The notes: a model not told the origin generated them from the sequence alone. 64,000 nucleotides of DNA from Azorhizobium sp943371865 (GCF_943371865.1 NZ_CALRWL010000033.1:1-64000); one strand, 5' to 3'; counted from the stretch's first letter, positions 17,496 to 27,093 are shown. A program made the numbers and translations.

Positions 17496-18572
17496 ATGAC
17501 CGATTTCACTCGCCGCCAATGGCTACTGGCCAGCGGCGCTTTCGCCGCGGCGCTCGCCGCCGGCCCCCGCTTCGCTCAGGCCGCGGATCTGCGCCCGCTC
17601 AAGTTCGGCGTCGGCCTGAAAGCCATGGGCCCCGCCGTGATCAGCACGCTGATCGGCGAGGTCCTCGGCTACAACAAGCAGGAGGGCTTCACCCTCATTC
17701 CCGCGCCCCTTGGCACCAACGCCAATGTGCAGATCGCCATCGACAAGGGCGATGTGGATATCGGCATCGGCGTGCCGTCCTTCGGTCTGCCGCTGCTGGC
17801 CAAGGGCGAATGGCAGGGCGCGCTGAACTATTATCAGTACACCTATCCCTATAAATGGGATGTGGCCGTCAAGCCCGGCTCGGCGGTAAAGACCTATGCC
17901 GGACTCAAGGGCCTGCGCATCGGCGTGTCCGATTTCGGCAGCACCGAATATCCGGTCACCCGCAACATCCTCAAGAACATGGGCATCGACCCCGACACCG
18001 ATGTGAAGTGGATCGCGGTGGGCAACGGCATCCAGGCCGGCGTGGCCCTCCAGCGCGATGCCATCGACGCCTTGGCCTATTACGACACCGGTTTCGGCCA
18101 GATCGAAGGCGCCGGCATCGAGATGCGCATCGTGCCGCGGCCGGACAATCTGCCGATGATCGGCGGCCAATTCCTCACCGCCCGCAAGGCGTTCCTGGAC
18201 AAGGACCGCGCTCTGGCAGTGGGTTTCGGCCGCTCGGTGGCGAAGGCCTCGCTGTTCCTGCTGGCCAGCCCCGATGCCGGCGCGCGGGCGTTCCTGAAAA
18301 TGTATCCGGAAACAGCACCGCGCGGCAGTTCTGCGGAAGATGCGGTCAAGGCCGTGCTCCAGGGCATCACCCGGCGCATCCAGCTCTACAAGCCGCCCTA
18401 TGCCGACTTCAAGATGGGCCAGATCAACCCGGAGGAGTTCCGGCTGGAGGCACAGATCTTCGGATACAAGATCAGCGATCTTTCGACCTTCTATACCAAT
18501 GACTTGATCGCCGACATCAACACCTTCGACGCCGCCAAGGTGGTCGCCGAAGCCAAGGCCTATACGGGCTGA
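17496..18572 (+). CDS. NMT1/SsuA-like periplasmic substrate-binding protein
   Basis: The 358-residue precursor starts with DFTRRQWLLASGAF, a twin-arginine-like signal peptide probably cleaved after RFAQA, which implies export in folded form. The mature part has the two-lobed NMT1/SsuA fold, with GDVDIGIG near residues 85-92 and LKGLRIGVSDFGST near 140-153. AGGAGG lies just before ATG 17496. It ends in TGATG, overlapping the SDR gene by one base. The binding protein alone does not show the ligand. Confidence 0.9.
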   Translation: MTDFTRRQWLLASGAFAAALAAGPRFAQAADLRPLKFGVGLKAMGPAVISTLIGEVLGYNKQEGFTLIPAPLGTNANVQIAIDKGDVDIGIGVPSFGLPLLAKGEWQGALNYYQYTYPYKWDVAVKPGSAVKTYAGLKGLRIGVSDFGSTEYPVTRNILKNMGIDPDTDVKWIAVGNGIQAGVALQRDAIDALAYYDTGFGQIEGAGIEMRIVPRPDNLPMIGGQFLTARKAFLDKDRALAVGFGRSVAKASLFLLASPDAGARAFLKMYPETAPRGSSAEDAVKAVLQGITRRIQLYKPPYADFKMGQINPEEFRLEAQIFGYKISDLSTFYTNDLIADINTFDAAKVVAEAKAYTG

Positions 18573-19270
18573 TGATGATGGACACAGGACCAGCCGGTCC
18601 GCCGCGCCACGCTCTGGTGACGGGGGCAAGTTCCGGCATCGGGCTCGCCATCGTCGAACGTCTGGTGGCGGACGGATGGCGCGTCACCGGCATGGCGCGA
18701 CGGCCGGTTCCGATACCCGGCGCCCGCTCGATCCTCGCCGATCTGGCGGCGCCCGGCGGCGGCCTCCCTGAGTTGAACGACCTGGAGCCGGTGGATGCCT
18801 TCATCCATGCGGCGGGTGTGCTGCGGACGGCGGAATTGGGGGCCCTGCGGCCCGAGGATCTGGCTGCCATGTGGCGCCTGCATGTGGAGGTGGCGGCGCA
18901 ACTGGTGGATCGCCTGGTGGCGACCATCCCCGATGGCGGCCGCATCGTGTTGATCGGCTCTCGCACCAGCACCGGCGCGGCAGGCAAGAGCCAATATGCC
19001 GCCACCAAGGCTGCCATGGTCGGCCTGGCCCGTTCCTGGGCCATGGAACTTGCAACCCGTGGCGTAACCGTGAATGTCATCGCGCCCGGCGCGACGCAGA
19101 CGCCGATGCTGTCGGATCCAGCCCGGGGCGCCACGCCGCCGCGCCTGCCGCCCATCGGTCGTTTCGTCCAGCCGGACGAGATCGCCGCGCTCGCGGCATT
19201 TCTCCTTTCCCCCCAGGCCGGGGCGATCACCGGGCAGCAGATCACGGTCTGCGGCGGCGCGTCCCTATAA
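18572..19270 (+). CDS. Short-chain dehydrogenase/reductase (SDR)
   Basis: The 232-residue classical SDR has the TGASSGIG cofactor loop at residues 17-24, the catalytic triad Ser130, Tyr142 and Lys146 (SQYAATK), and the NVIAPGATQTPM loop. The C-terminal GQQITVCGGASL end is intact. It is translationally coupled to the binding protein and sits before an IclR gene, so it probably oxidises or reduces the imported compound. Arg42 and Arg43, directly after the second strand (VTGMARR), suggest NADP over NAD, though this is a soft call. Confidence 0.92.
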   Translation: MMMDTGPAGPPRHALVTGASSGIGLAIVERLVADGWRVTGMARRPVPIPGARSILADLAAPGGGLPELNDLEPVDAFIHAAGVLRTAELGALRPEDLAAMWRLHVEVAAQLVDRLVATIPDGGRIVLIGSRTSTGAAGKSQYAATKAAMVGLARSWAMELATRGVTVNVIAPGATQTPMLSDPARGATPPRLPPIGRFVQPDEIAALAAFLLSPQAGAITGQQITVCGGASL

Positions 19271-19283
19271 GCAGACGGACACC

Positions 19284-20090
19284 ATGGCGGCAGACGATAA
19301 TCCCAAGAACATCGTGCACTCGGTGGTCAAGGCGTTCGCCGTATTGCGCGCCTTCGACACCACCTTGCCCGAACTGACCATCACCGAGATCGCCGGCCGC
19401 GCCGGCCTCGACCGCGGCACATCGTTTCGCTTCGTGAACACCTTGTGCCAGTTGGGATATCTGGCGACCGTGCCGCACAGCCGGCGTTTTCGTCTGACCC
19501 TGAAATGCCTGGAGCTGGGCTATACGCCGCTGGCGCGCGGAAACCTGAAGCTGCTGGCTCGCCCCCTGCTGGCGGAATTGGTGCCGGACGTGGTGGAGGC
19601 GGCCTCGCTGGGGATGCTGGACGACACCGACGTGGTCTATGTGGAGCGGGTGCAGAGCGACCTCAAGCTCAATCTCGACCGGCGCACCGGCTCGCGGACC
19701 GGGGCCTATGGGGCGGCGCTGGGCCATGCCATGCTGGCCCATCTCCCGCCGGAAAAAGCCGAGGACGTGCTCCGCCGCAGCAATCGTGTCCGCCTGTCCG
19801 AGCGCACCCTGACCGACGTGGACGAACTGATGCATCGCCTCGCCTTGGTGCGAAAGCGCGGCTACGCCGTCTCCGATGGCGAGAACGCCTATGGCCTGCG
19901 CACGGTGGCCACCGCCGTGCTCGACCCGGACGGCTTCCCGGTGGCGGGTGTGAGCGCCACCATCAATTCCGAGCGCATGAATCTCGACGACTTCATCCGC
20001 ACCGTCGCCCCGGAGGTGCAGCGGGTGGCTGCGGACCTGAGCCGCGGCGTGCATTTGTCCTTTGGCTCCGTGGCGCAGGCCAAGGGCTAA
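19284..20090 (+). CDS. IclR-family transcriptional regulator
   Basis: The 268-residue protein has the IclR winged helix at about residues 8-70 (ITEIAGRAGLDRGTSFRFVNTL) and the effector domain to the end. It follows the SDR by 13 bases and is probably in the same transcript as the importer. ATG 19284 matches the family start. Good candidates for its binding sites are the two CGAA-N6-TTCG palindromes upstream of the operon. The recognition helix carries RGTSFRF in place of the more common RSTVYRL pattern. Confidence 0.93.
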   Translation: MAADDNPKNIVHSVVKAFAVLRAFDTTLPELTITEIAGRAGLDRGTSFRFVNTLCQLGYLATVPHSRRFRLTLKCLELGYTPLARGNLKLLARPLLAELVPDVVEAASLGMLDDTDVVYVERVQSDLKLNLDRRTGSRTGAYGAALGHAMLAHLPPEKAEDVLRRSNRVRLSERTLTDVDELMHRLALVRKRGYAVSDGENAYGLRTVATAVLDPDGFPVAGVSATINSERMNLDDFIRTVAPEVQRVAADLSRGVHLSFGSVAQAKG

Positions 20091-20132
20091 CGGTCCGAGC
20101 GACGTCCACGGATCCCCTTTCGGAGTTTCTCG

Positions 20133-21341
20133 ATGAATACGCCCATGCCCTTGCGGCCCGTCACCACCGGCGCCGGAGTCCCACCGGAGCCGCCTCTTGT
20201 CCGCGACGGGCGTCTGCGCATTGTCGAAAGCGGCCGCGTAGAAGCCGTGCTGCCATCTCCCTGCATCCAGAACCATGCCGCCAACCTCATGGTGCTGGCC
20301 AATTGCGACCTGCTATGCACCTGGTTCGGCGGCACCCAGGAGGGCGTGCCGGATATCTCGCCCTTGCTCTCACGCCTCCCCGCCGGCGGGGATCGCTGGT
20401 CGGAGCCGGTGCGCCTGTCCGATGACATGACCCGCTCGGAGCAGAACCCGATCCTCGCCTATGGCCCGGACGGAAAGCTCTGGCTGCTGTTCACCTCCCA
20501 AGTGTCCGGCAACCAGGACACCGCCATCGTCAAATGCCGGGTGTCCGAGGACGAGGGGCTCACCTGGGGTCCCGTGCACACGCTGATCGACCGGCCCGGC
20601 ACCTTCGTGCGCCAGCCCCCGATCCTGCTGGCAAACGGCGACTGGCTGCTGCCCACGTTCCTCTGCCGCACCACGCCCGGAGAGAAATGGGTCGGCAATG
20701 ACGATATCAGCCAGGTGCTGATCTCCTCGGACGGCGGGGCGACATGGTCGGCCCATGACGTTCCCGGCAGCCTGGGATGTGTTCACATGAACATCGTGCC
20801 CGGTCCCAACGGCCTGACCGCTGTATTCCGCAGCCGCTGGGCAGATTTCGTCTATCTCAGTCGGTCCACCGACCATGGCCGCACCTGGAGCCCGCCCGAA
20901 CCCACCGCGCTGCCGAACAACAATTCCTCGATCCAGGCGACGCGCCTGCGCGACGGCCGGCTGGCCATGGTGTTCAACCGCTCCAGTGCCCTGAACGCCA
21001 CGGAGCGGCGGGTGTCGCTATACGATGATCTGGAAGACGATGCGCCGACACTGCCCCCGGCTTCGACCCCTCGCCCCGTCCCTGCGCCGCCCGCCCGCAC
21101 GGCCTTCTGGGGCGCACCACGGGCGCCCATGAGCATCGCCTTCTCGGCAGACGACGGCCGCAGTTGGCCCGAAATCCATGACATCGCTTTGGGCGACGGC
21201 TTCTGCATGACCAACAATTCTAGCGAGAAGCGCAATCGCGAATTGTCCTACCCCACCGTGGTGGAGACGGCGGATGGGTCCTTGCACATGGCCTTCACCT
21301 TTTTTCGCCAGGCGATCAAATACGTTCGCCTGAGCCGATAA
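20133..21341 (+). CDS. Sialidase-like BNR-repeat protein, cytoplasmic
   Basis: The 402-residue protein has a six-bladed propeller signature with at least four Asp-box motifs: SEDEGLTWG, SSDGGATWS, STDHGRTWS and SADDGRSWP. It also has the NHAANLMVLANCDLLCTWFGGTQEG segment typical of the BNR_2 subfamily (given here by its ends: NHAAN and WFGGTQEG). It has no signal peptide, so it should act in the cytoplasm on a compound already taken up. It follows the IclR gene by 42 bases. Members of this group are annotated as exo-alpha-sialidases, but many have no tested activity, and there are no sialic acid genes such as nanK, nanE or nagB nearby. Confidence 0.82.
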   Translation: MNTPMPLRPVTTGAGVPPEPPLVRDGRLRIVESGRVEAVLPSPCIQNHAANLMVLANCDLLCTWFGGTQEGVPDISPLLSRLPAGGDRWSEPVRLSDDMTRSEQNPILAYGPDGKLWLLFTSQVSGNQDTAIVKCRVSEDEGLTWGPVHTLIDRPGTFVRQPPILLANGDWLLPTFLCRTTPGEKWVGNDDISQVLISSDGGATWSAHDVPGSLGCVHMNIVPGPNGLTAVFRSRWADFVYLSRSTDHGRTWSPPEPTALPNNNSSIQATRLRDGRLAMVFNRSSALNATERRVSLYDDLEDDAPTLPPASTPRPVPAPPARTAFWGAPRAPMSIAFSADDGRSWPEIHDIALGDGFCMTNNSSEKRNRELSYPTVVETADGSLHMAFTFFRQAIKYVRLSR

Positions 21342-21564
21342 CCTCCGGCTGCTTAAGGCGGCGGCGATCAAATGGTGCGCAGAAGATCTCGGCGGACTGC
21401 GGGAACCCGGGCTCTCACAACGCAGCACTCTCCCCAGGTTTCCGAGCGCCTCGCGTTAGGGCAAGAGACGGGCCGCGCTTGACCTTGTTGTCATTTCCCG
21501 CACGTTCTGTGGGCGCGCCGGTTCCGGCGTGCCGCAAGCGTCATCGAAAGTGCAAGGAGCATCC

Positions 21565-22740
21565 ATGCCCGCCGCCACCAGCCAGACCGCTTCCCTCTCT
21601 CGGGCCGACCAAGCGGTGGCATGGCTGGCGCCGCGTGGCGCCGAAATGGAAGCGCTGCTCAACCGCTTCGTGTCGATCGATTCCTACAGCCACGACAAGG
21701 CCGGCACTGACGCCATGGGCGAAGCCGTCGCCGAGGCTCTTGCCGCCGACGGCATCGTGGTGACGCGCATTCCCAACTCGACCTTCGGCGACGTGATCCG
21801 CGCAGAGGTGGCCGGACACTCAGACGGACCCTATGCCCTGCTGCTGGGGCACCGGGACACGGTGTTTGCCACCGGCACCGTCGCCCGTCGCGGCTACACC
21901 GCCTCCGGCCAGACCGCGTACGGTCCCGGCGTCGCGGACATGAAGGCCGGCCTGGTGACCAACATCTTCGCCTTGCGGGCTATCAAAGCCATCGGCGGGT
22001 TGGAGCGTCCGGTAGTCGCTCTGTTCACCGCGGACGAAGAGATCGGCTCGCCCAGCGGACGGGCGCAGATTGAAGGCGCCGCCCGAGGTGCCCGCGCGGT
22101 GTTCAATTCCGAACCGGGTCGGGTCAGCGGCAACGTGGTGACCGCGCGCAAGGGCGGCGCATCGTTCCGCATTGCGGTCACCGGACGGGCCGCGCACTCG
22201 GGCGTCAACCATGCGGACGGCGCCAGCGCCATCGAGGCCTTGGCCCGCAAGATCGTGCGCCTCCACGCCTTGACCGACTATGCCACCGGCATCACCACCA
22301 ATGTGGGGGTCATCAAGGGCGGGAACACCCACAACACCGTTGCCCCCTGGGCCGAAGCGGAACTGGACCTGCGGTTCGTCACGCTGGAACAGCATGCGCG
22401 GCTCATGGCGGAGATCGCGGCCATCGTGGCGGTGGAGGAGATCCCCGGCACCTCGGCCACCCTGACCGCCAAGTCCGTATTCCTGCCGCTGGAAGAGCAG
22501 CACTCCGCCGGGCTGTTCGCCCTGTATCAGGCCGCAGCCATGCGGGTCGGCTTCGCGGTTGAAGGGGAGTTCACCGGCGGCTGCGCGGATTCCGGCTTCA
22601 CTGCGGCGTTGGGCGTCCCCACCTTGTGCGGGCTTGGCCCCGTGGGCGGCAAGGCCCATACGGACGAGGAATTCTGCCGCCTCGATACCCTGGTCCCTCG
22701 CACCCAGGCGCTGGCCGCCACACTCTGCGACCTCCCCTGA
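21565..22740 (+). CDS. M20-family metallopeptidase (carboxypeptidase G2-like)
   Basis: This 391-residue protein has the M20A dizinc layout: LLGHRDTVFATG, GPGVADMKAG, TADEEIGSPSG and the dimerisation domain in the middle. Family members hydrolyse terminal glutamate, acyl-amino acid or dipeptide bonds. ATG 21565 is preferred over GTG 21529 because AAGGAG lies five bases upstream. There is no signal peptide. The preceding 223-base gap (21342-21564) holds nothing I can name. It is the last gene before the glycine riboswitch and a distant paralogue of the M20 protein at 31479. Confidence 0.9.
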   Translation: MPAATSQTASLSRADQAVAWLAPRGAEMEALLNRFVSIDSYSHDKAGTDAMGEAVAEALAADGIVVTRIPNSTFGDVIRAEVAGHSDGPYALLLGHRDTVFATGTVARRGYTASGQTAYGPGVADMKAGLVTNIFALRAIKAIGGLERPVVALFTADEEIGSPSGRAQIEGAARGARAVFNSEPGRVSGNVVTARKGGASFRIAVTGRAAHSGVNHADGASAIEALARKIVRLHALTDYATGITTNVGVIKGGNTHNTVAPWAEAELDLRFVTLEQHARLMAEIAAIVAVEEIPGTSATLTAKSVFLPLEEQHSAGLFALYQAAAMRVGFAVEGEFTGGCADSGFTAALGVPTLCGLGPVGGKAHTDEEFCRLDTLVPRTQALAATLCDLP

Positions 22741-23136
22741 GGCACGCATCAGGTGCCAAGACCACATCGATCACGCAGCGATGCGGGCGGCTGCGCGCTG
22801 ACGCTCGGCGGTCTCAGGTTTGGCATCTATCCACATGCTTTACACGCAGAACCCCGCCCATTGCGCAGGCATGGGCGGGTCGGCGCGCACCCCCGTGCCG
22901 CTTCCGGGACGGAAGCCTGCGCCGACTGGGAACATATGGGTTTCGTCCACAAAACGTTGCCTAATCGCACAAGGATCGTCGTCATAGACGTACCGTCGAA
23001 TTGGCGATGAAAGCGTTGCCGTGCCCGCCCGATAGGCGGCGTGTCACCACGGCGCGCATTTTTCGCCCAACCTTTCATCACGCGCACTTATTGTGCATCT
23101 CGAATGCGTCTCGTAGGCTTCGCCCTGTTGATGGCA
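22741..23136. other. Non-coding stretch upstream of the riboswitch
   Basis: No gene or clear repeat is seen in these 396 bases. The promoter for the riboswitch transcript must lie here, but I could not pick a convincing -35/-10 pair. Confidence 0.5.
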
Positions 23137-23310
23137 GCGCCGGGAGAGACTGGACCTCGCGGTCCGGCACCGAAGGAGCAACCGCCCCGGAAACTCTCAG
23201 GTAGCAGGGACCGGCGCCGCCCGAACAGTCCGGAGAGTGATCGGTCACCCCGATCCGCCGAAGGAGCAAACCGGTTTGGCCGGTGAATCTCTCAGGCCCA
23301 ATACGGACGG
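23137..23310 (+). promoter_or_regulatory. Tandem glycine riboswitch (two aptamers)
   Basis: Both aptamers carry the glycine riboswitch core. Aptamer one has CGGGAGAGACTGG, then CACCGAAGGAGCAACCG, then GAAACTCTCAGGTA, closed by P1 GCGCCGG (23137-23143) with CCGGCGC (23211-23217). Aptamer two has CGGAGAG, CGCCGAAGGAGCAAACCGG and GAATCTCTCAGGC, closed by GTCCG (23228-23232) with CGGAC (23304-23308). The short linker between them is usual for cooperative tandem glycine riboswitches. The best-known targets are the glycine cleavage genes. Here the downstream gene is a peptide-type ABC binding protein, 141 bases after aptamer two. Confidence 0.93.
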
Positions 23311-23351
23311 GGCAGGAGTTCAGGAACGGGAGGCTTTGCCCCCGCCGTCCG
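23304..23351 (+). promoter_or_regulatory. Possible riboswitch expression platform
   Basis: The 3' strand of aptamer-two P1 and following bases, CGGACGGGGCA (23304-23314), can alternatively pair with TGCCCC (23337-23342) and GTCCG (23347-23351) with a four-base bulge. This competes directly with P1 formation, as an expression platform should. No T-run follows. Confidence 0.5.
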
Positions 23352-23450
23352 CCCATGACGCTGTCCGAGCACGATTTTGAAATGACCCTTTTCGCCCGAC
23401 GATCCGCACCCGCGGATGCGCGTTCAACATCTCGACCGAGGGAAGCTGGC

Positions 23451-25100
23451 ATGGCCTGGTTCACGAACGGCTCTTCCGACCATACGACAGGGACGCGCAC
23501 GCGAGCGAGGCCGTCGCCTTTGGCTCTGGTCTCGGCCATCGCACTGGGCGCAGCCGCGCTCGGCGGACTGGCAACGGCCGCTGAAGCGGCCGGAAGCACC
23601 GTGCGCGCGGTGATGCATTCCGGCCTGCGCGTGCTCGACCCGATCATCACCACCGCCCACATCACGCGCAACCACGGCTACATGATCTACGACACGCTGC
23701 TGTCGATGGACGCCGATTATAAGCCTCAGCCGCAAATGGCCGAGTACAAGATCTCGGACGATGGGCTCACCTACACGCTCACCCTGCGCGAAGGCCTGCT
23801 CTGGCACGACGGAACACCGGTGACCGCCGAGGATTGCGTCGCCTCGCTGAAGCGCTGGGCCCAGCGCGACACCGGCGGCCAGATGATGATGGACGTCACC
23901 GAGAGCCTGACCGCCGCCGACGCCCGCACCATCGTGCTGAAGCTCAAGCAGCCGTTCGCCCCGGTGCTGGACATGCTGGCCAAGCCGTCCTCGGTGGTGC
24001 CGTTCATGATGCCGAAGAAGGTGGCGGAGACCCCGTCCACGGAATCCATCACCGACCAGACCGGCTCCGGCCCGTTCAAATTCATCAAGGGCGAATTCCA
24101 GCCCGGCGTGAAGGTGGTCTACGAGAAGTTCGACAAATACGTCCCCCGCAAGGAGGCCCCCAGTTGGACTGCCGGCGGCAAGGTGGTGAAGGTCGACCGG
24201 GTCGAATGGATCAACATGCCCGACGCCCAGACCGCGCTGAACGCGCTGGGCTCCGGCGAGATCGACTATATGGAAGCCCCGCCCGTCGACCTGCTGCCCA
24301 TGGCGGAAAGCAACCGCGACCTGCGCAAATTCACCTGGAACCCCCTCGGCAGCCAGACCATGGGGCGGATGAATTTCCTCTATCCGCCATTCGACAACGT
24401 GAAGATCCGCCGGGCGGCCATGCTGGCCATGAACCAGGAAGATGTGCTGGCCGCTCTGATCGGCAATCCAGACTATTACAAGGTCTGCGCCTCCATGTAT
24501 GGCTGCGGCGTGCCGCTGGAAACCAATGCGGGAGCGCCCCCCAGCCTGACCTTGAAGGGCGACGCCAAGGCGGCCCAGGCGCTGCTGAAGGAAGCCGGAT
24601 ATGACGGCACGCCGGTGGTCATCCTCCAGCCCACCGACGTCATCACCACGGCGCCCCAGCCGGTGGTCGCGGCCCAGTTGCTGCGCAATGCCGGGTTCAA
24701 GGTGGTGCTCCAGCCCATGGACTGGCAGACCCTCGTGACCCGCCGCGCCAGTCAGGCGCCCATCGCGGAAGGCGGCTGGAACATGTTCTTCACCAACTGG
24801 ATCGGTGCGGAAGTGTGGACGCCTTTGGTCAATCCCATGCTCAATGGGCGCGGCAAGAAGGGCGGTTTCTTCGGCTGGATGGATGACCCCGAGCTGGATG
24901 CCATGCGCGTGTCCTTCGCGGCGGCCAAGACCCGCGACGAGCAGAAGGCGATCGCCGCCAAGATCCAGGCCCGCGCCTATGATGAGGTGGCTTATGTGCC
25001 GCTCGGCACCTACATCATCCCCGCCCTCTACCGCACCTCGCTGTCCGGCCTGATCCGCGGTCCGGCGCCGCTGTTCTGGAACGTCAAGAAGGCCGACTGA
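23451..25100 (+). CDS. Family 5 (peptide-type) ABC transporter substrate-binding protein
   Basis: The 549-residue precursor has an SBP_bac_5 fold like DppA or OppA: DGLTYTLTLREGLLWHDGTPVTAEDC region, the GSGPFKF motif and a C-terminal YVPLGTYIIPALYR segment. ATG 23451 is preferred because GAGGGAAG lies upstream. It leaves an N-terminal signal with a polar start and a hydrophobic core ending near AAEAAGS. It is the first gene after the glycine riboswitch and leads an operon of permeases, ATPase and peptidases. Ligands of the family are peptides, glutathione, opines or nickel; the context favours peptides or small amides. Confidence 0.92.
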   Translation: MAWFTNGSSDHTTGTRTRARPSPLALVSAIALGAAALGGLATAAEAAGSTVRAVMHSGLRVLDPIITTAHITRNHGYMIYDTLLSMDADYKPQPQMAEYKISDDGLTYTLTLREGLLWHDGTPVTAEDCVASLKRWAQRDTGGQMMMDVTESLTAADARTIVLKLKQPFAPVLDMLAKPSSVVPFMMPKKVAETPSTESITDQTGSGPFKFIKGEFQPGVKVVYEKFDKYVPRKEAPSWTAGGKVVKVDRVEWINMPDAQTALNALGSGEIDYMEAPPVDLLPMAESNRDLRKFTWNPLGSQTMGRMNFLYPPFDNVKIRRAAMLAMNQEDVLAALIGNPDYYKVCASMYGCGVPLETNAGAPPSLTLKGDAKAAQALLKEAGYDGTPVVILQPTDVITTAPQPVVAAQLLRNAGFKVVLQPMDWQTLVTRRASQAPIAEGGWNMFFTNWIGAEVWTPLVNPMLNGRGKKGGFFGWMDDPELDAMRVSFAAAKTRDEQKAIAAKIQARAYDEVAYVPLGTYIIPALYRTSLSGLIRGPAPLFWNVKKAD

Positions 25101-25152
25101 GCCCTGACATCGCGCCTGCGGCCTTTGGCGTTGCAGGCGCGGCAAGACCTCT

Positions 25153-25176
25153 CCGGCAGGCCCTCCGGCCTGCCGG
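25153..25176 (+). other. Intercistronic hairpin after the binding-protein gene
   Basis: CCGGCAGGCC (25153-25162) pairs perfectly with GGCCTGCCGG (25167-25176) around a CTCC loop. It lies between the binding protein and first permease and could raise the level of binding-protein mRNA over the permease mRNA. Confidence 0.65.
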
Positions 25177-25198
25177 CTTGTGAAAAAGGATGGCAGTA

Positions 25199-25226
25199 TT
25201 GATCGCGCCTCGACGGCGCGGATCAA
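25199..25226 (+). other. Second intercistronic hairpin
   Basis: TTGATC-GCGCC pairs with GGCGC-G-GATCAA with one bulged G and a five-base loop. It follows the hairpin at 25153 and precedes the permease start by about 42 bases. Confidence 0.5.
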
Positions 25227-25268
25227 CCATGGCGCAGGCCATGCGCAGCTGCCGAGCGAGGATCCTCT

Positions 25269-26210
25269 ATGCTCGCCTATACGATCCGGCGTGTCCTGGC
25301 CGCCATTCCCGTCATGGGGGTGGTTGCCTTGTTCGTCTTCCTGCTGCTGCGCCTGACGCCCGGCGACCCGGCGGCGATCATTGCCGGCGACATGGCCACG
25401 CCCGCGCAATTGGAGGCGATCCGCACCAGCCTTGGGCTCAACCAACCGGTGGCGATCCAATTCATCACCTGGATCGGCCAATTGCTCCAGGGGGACCTCG
25501 GCACATCGCTGATCTCCAAGACCCCGGTGACCACCCTCATCCACCAGCGTCTGGCGCCGACCTTGAGCCTGGCGCTGGTGACCATGGCGCTGTCCATCGT
25601 CATCGCCGTGCCCATGGGCGTTCTGGCCGCCTGGAAGCACGGCACCTGGATCGACAATCTGGTCATGGCCTTCTCAGTGCTGGGTTTTTCGGTGCCGGTG
25701 TTCGTGATCGGCTATGTGCTGATCCAGGTCTTTGCCATCGAATTGCGCTGGTTCCCGGTGCAGGGCTTCACGCCCATAGAGAAGGGCCTCGGCCCGTTCC
25801 TGCAGCGGGCGACCCTGCCGGCCTTCACTTTGGCCTCGATCTACATCGCCCTCATCGCCCGGATGACCCGAGCCAGCCTCCTGGAGGTGCTGGACGAGGA
25901 CTATATCCGCACCGCCCGCGCCAAGGGGGTCGGCGAGCAATTGGTGTTGTTTCGCCATGCCTTGCGCAATGCGGCGGTGCCCATTCTCACCGTCATCGGC
26001 ACCGGCTTCGCCCTGTTGATTTCCGGCGTGGTGGTCACGGAAAGCGTGTTCAACATTCCCGGCCTCGGGCGGCTGATCGTGGATGCGGTGCTGGCCCGCG
26101 ACTATCCCGTCATCCAGGGCCTGATCCTGCTGACCTCCGGCATCTATGTGTTCGTCAACCTGTTGGTGGACCTCTCTTATTCCCTCCTGGACCCGAGGAT
26201 CCGCTACTGA
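25269..26210 (+). CDS. DppB-type ABC transporter permease
   Basis: The 313-residue inner-membrane protein starts MLAYTIRRVLAAIPVM, the usual DppB opening, has a large periplasmic loop after helix one, and carries the EAA loop RTARAKGVGEQLVLFRHALRN at about residues 216-236. The C terminus DLSYSLLDPRIRY is typical. Its stop overlaps the next permease start (TGATG at 26208-26212). It pairs with the DppC-type permease to form the membrane channel. Confidence 0.95.
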   Translation: MLAYTIRRVLAAIPVMGVVALFVFLLLRLTPGDPAAIIAGDMATPAQLEAIRTSLGLNQPVAIQFITWIGQLLQGDLGTSLISKTPVTTLIHQRLAPTLSLALVTMALSIVIAVPMGVLAAWKHGTWIDNLVMAFSVLGFSVPVFVIGYVLIQVFAIELRWFPVQGFTPIEKGLGPFLQRATLPAFTLASIYIALIARMTRASLLEVLDEDYIRTARAKGVGEQLVLFRHALRNAAVPILTVIGTGFALLISGVVVTESVFNIPGLGRLIVDAVLARDYPVIQGLILLTSGIYVFVNLLVDLSYSLLDPRIRY

Positions 26211-27093
26211 TGCTCCAGACCTCGAGCGGCGCGGACGCCATGCCGGTCACCCGGCCCCGCTTCATGCCCAACCTCGCCCGCTGGCGGATCGCGCCGGTGC
26301 TCGCCTCCGTCTGCCTGGTGGCGATCATTGCCATTGCTGTGTTCGCGCCGCTGATCGCGCCCCATGATCCGCTGACGATGATGCCCAGCCAGCGCCTCAA
26401 GCCGCCCACTGCCCTCCACCTGCTGGGCACCGATGCCTATGGCCGCGACCTGTTCTCGCGGTTGCTGTACGGGGCGCGTGTGTCACTCATTGTCGGATTG
26501 GGTGTAACAGTGATTTCCGTGGTGATTGGCCTGCCGTTAGGGCTGATTTCCGGCTACTTTCGCATGTTGGACGCAATCCTCATGCGGATCATGGACGGGC
26601 TCATGGCCATCCCCAGCGTGCTGCTGGCCATCGCGGTGGTGTCGCTGTCCGGTTCCTCGCTCACCACGGTGATGATCGCCATCACCATCCCCGAGGTCCC
26701 CCGCGTGGTGCGGCTGGTGCGCTCGGTGGTGCTCTCTGCTCGGGGGGAACCTTATGTGGAGGCGGCCATCGCCATGGGCACCAGCCTGCCCAGCATCCTG
26801 CGTAAGCATCTCATGCCCAACACCTTCGCCCCGCTGATCGTCCAGGGCACCTATATCTGCGCCTCCGCCATTCTCACCGAGGCGATCCTGTCCTTTCTGG
26901 GCGCCGGCATCGGCACCGAGACCCCGTCCTGGGGCAATATGATCGCCGAGGGGCGGATGTATTTCCAGTTGAAGCCCTCGCTGATCTTCTGGCCGGGCCT
27001 CTTGCTCTCGGTCTGCATCCTGTCCGTCAACCTCCTGGGCGACGCGGCCCGCGATGCGCTGGATCCGCGCATGAAAAAGCGGGGAGGCCTGTG

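Noticed and set aside
23424..25640. A 738-codon minus-strand frame opposite the peptide-binding protein gene
   Set aside because: The plus strand codes for a recognisable SBP_bac_5 protein, and the minus frame has no motif and crosses two genes.
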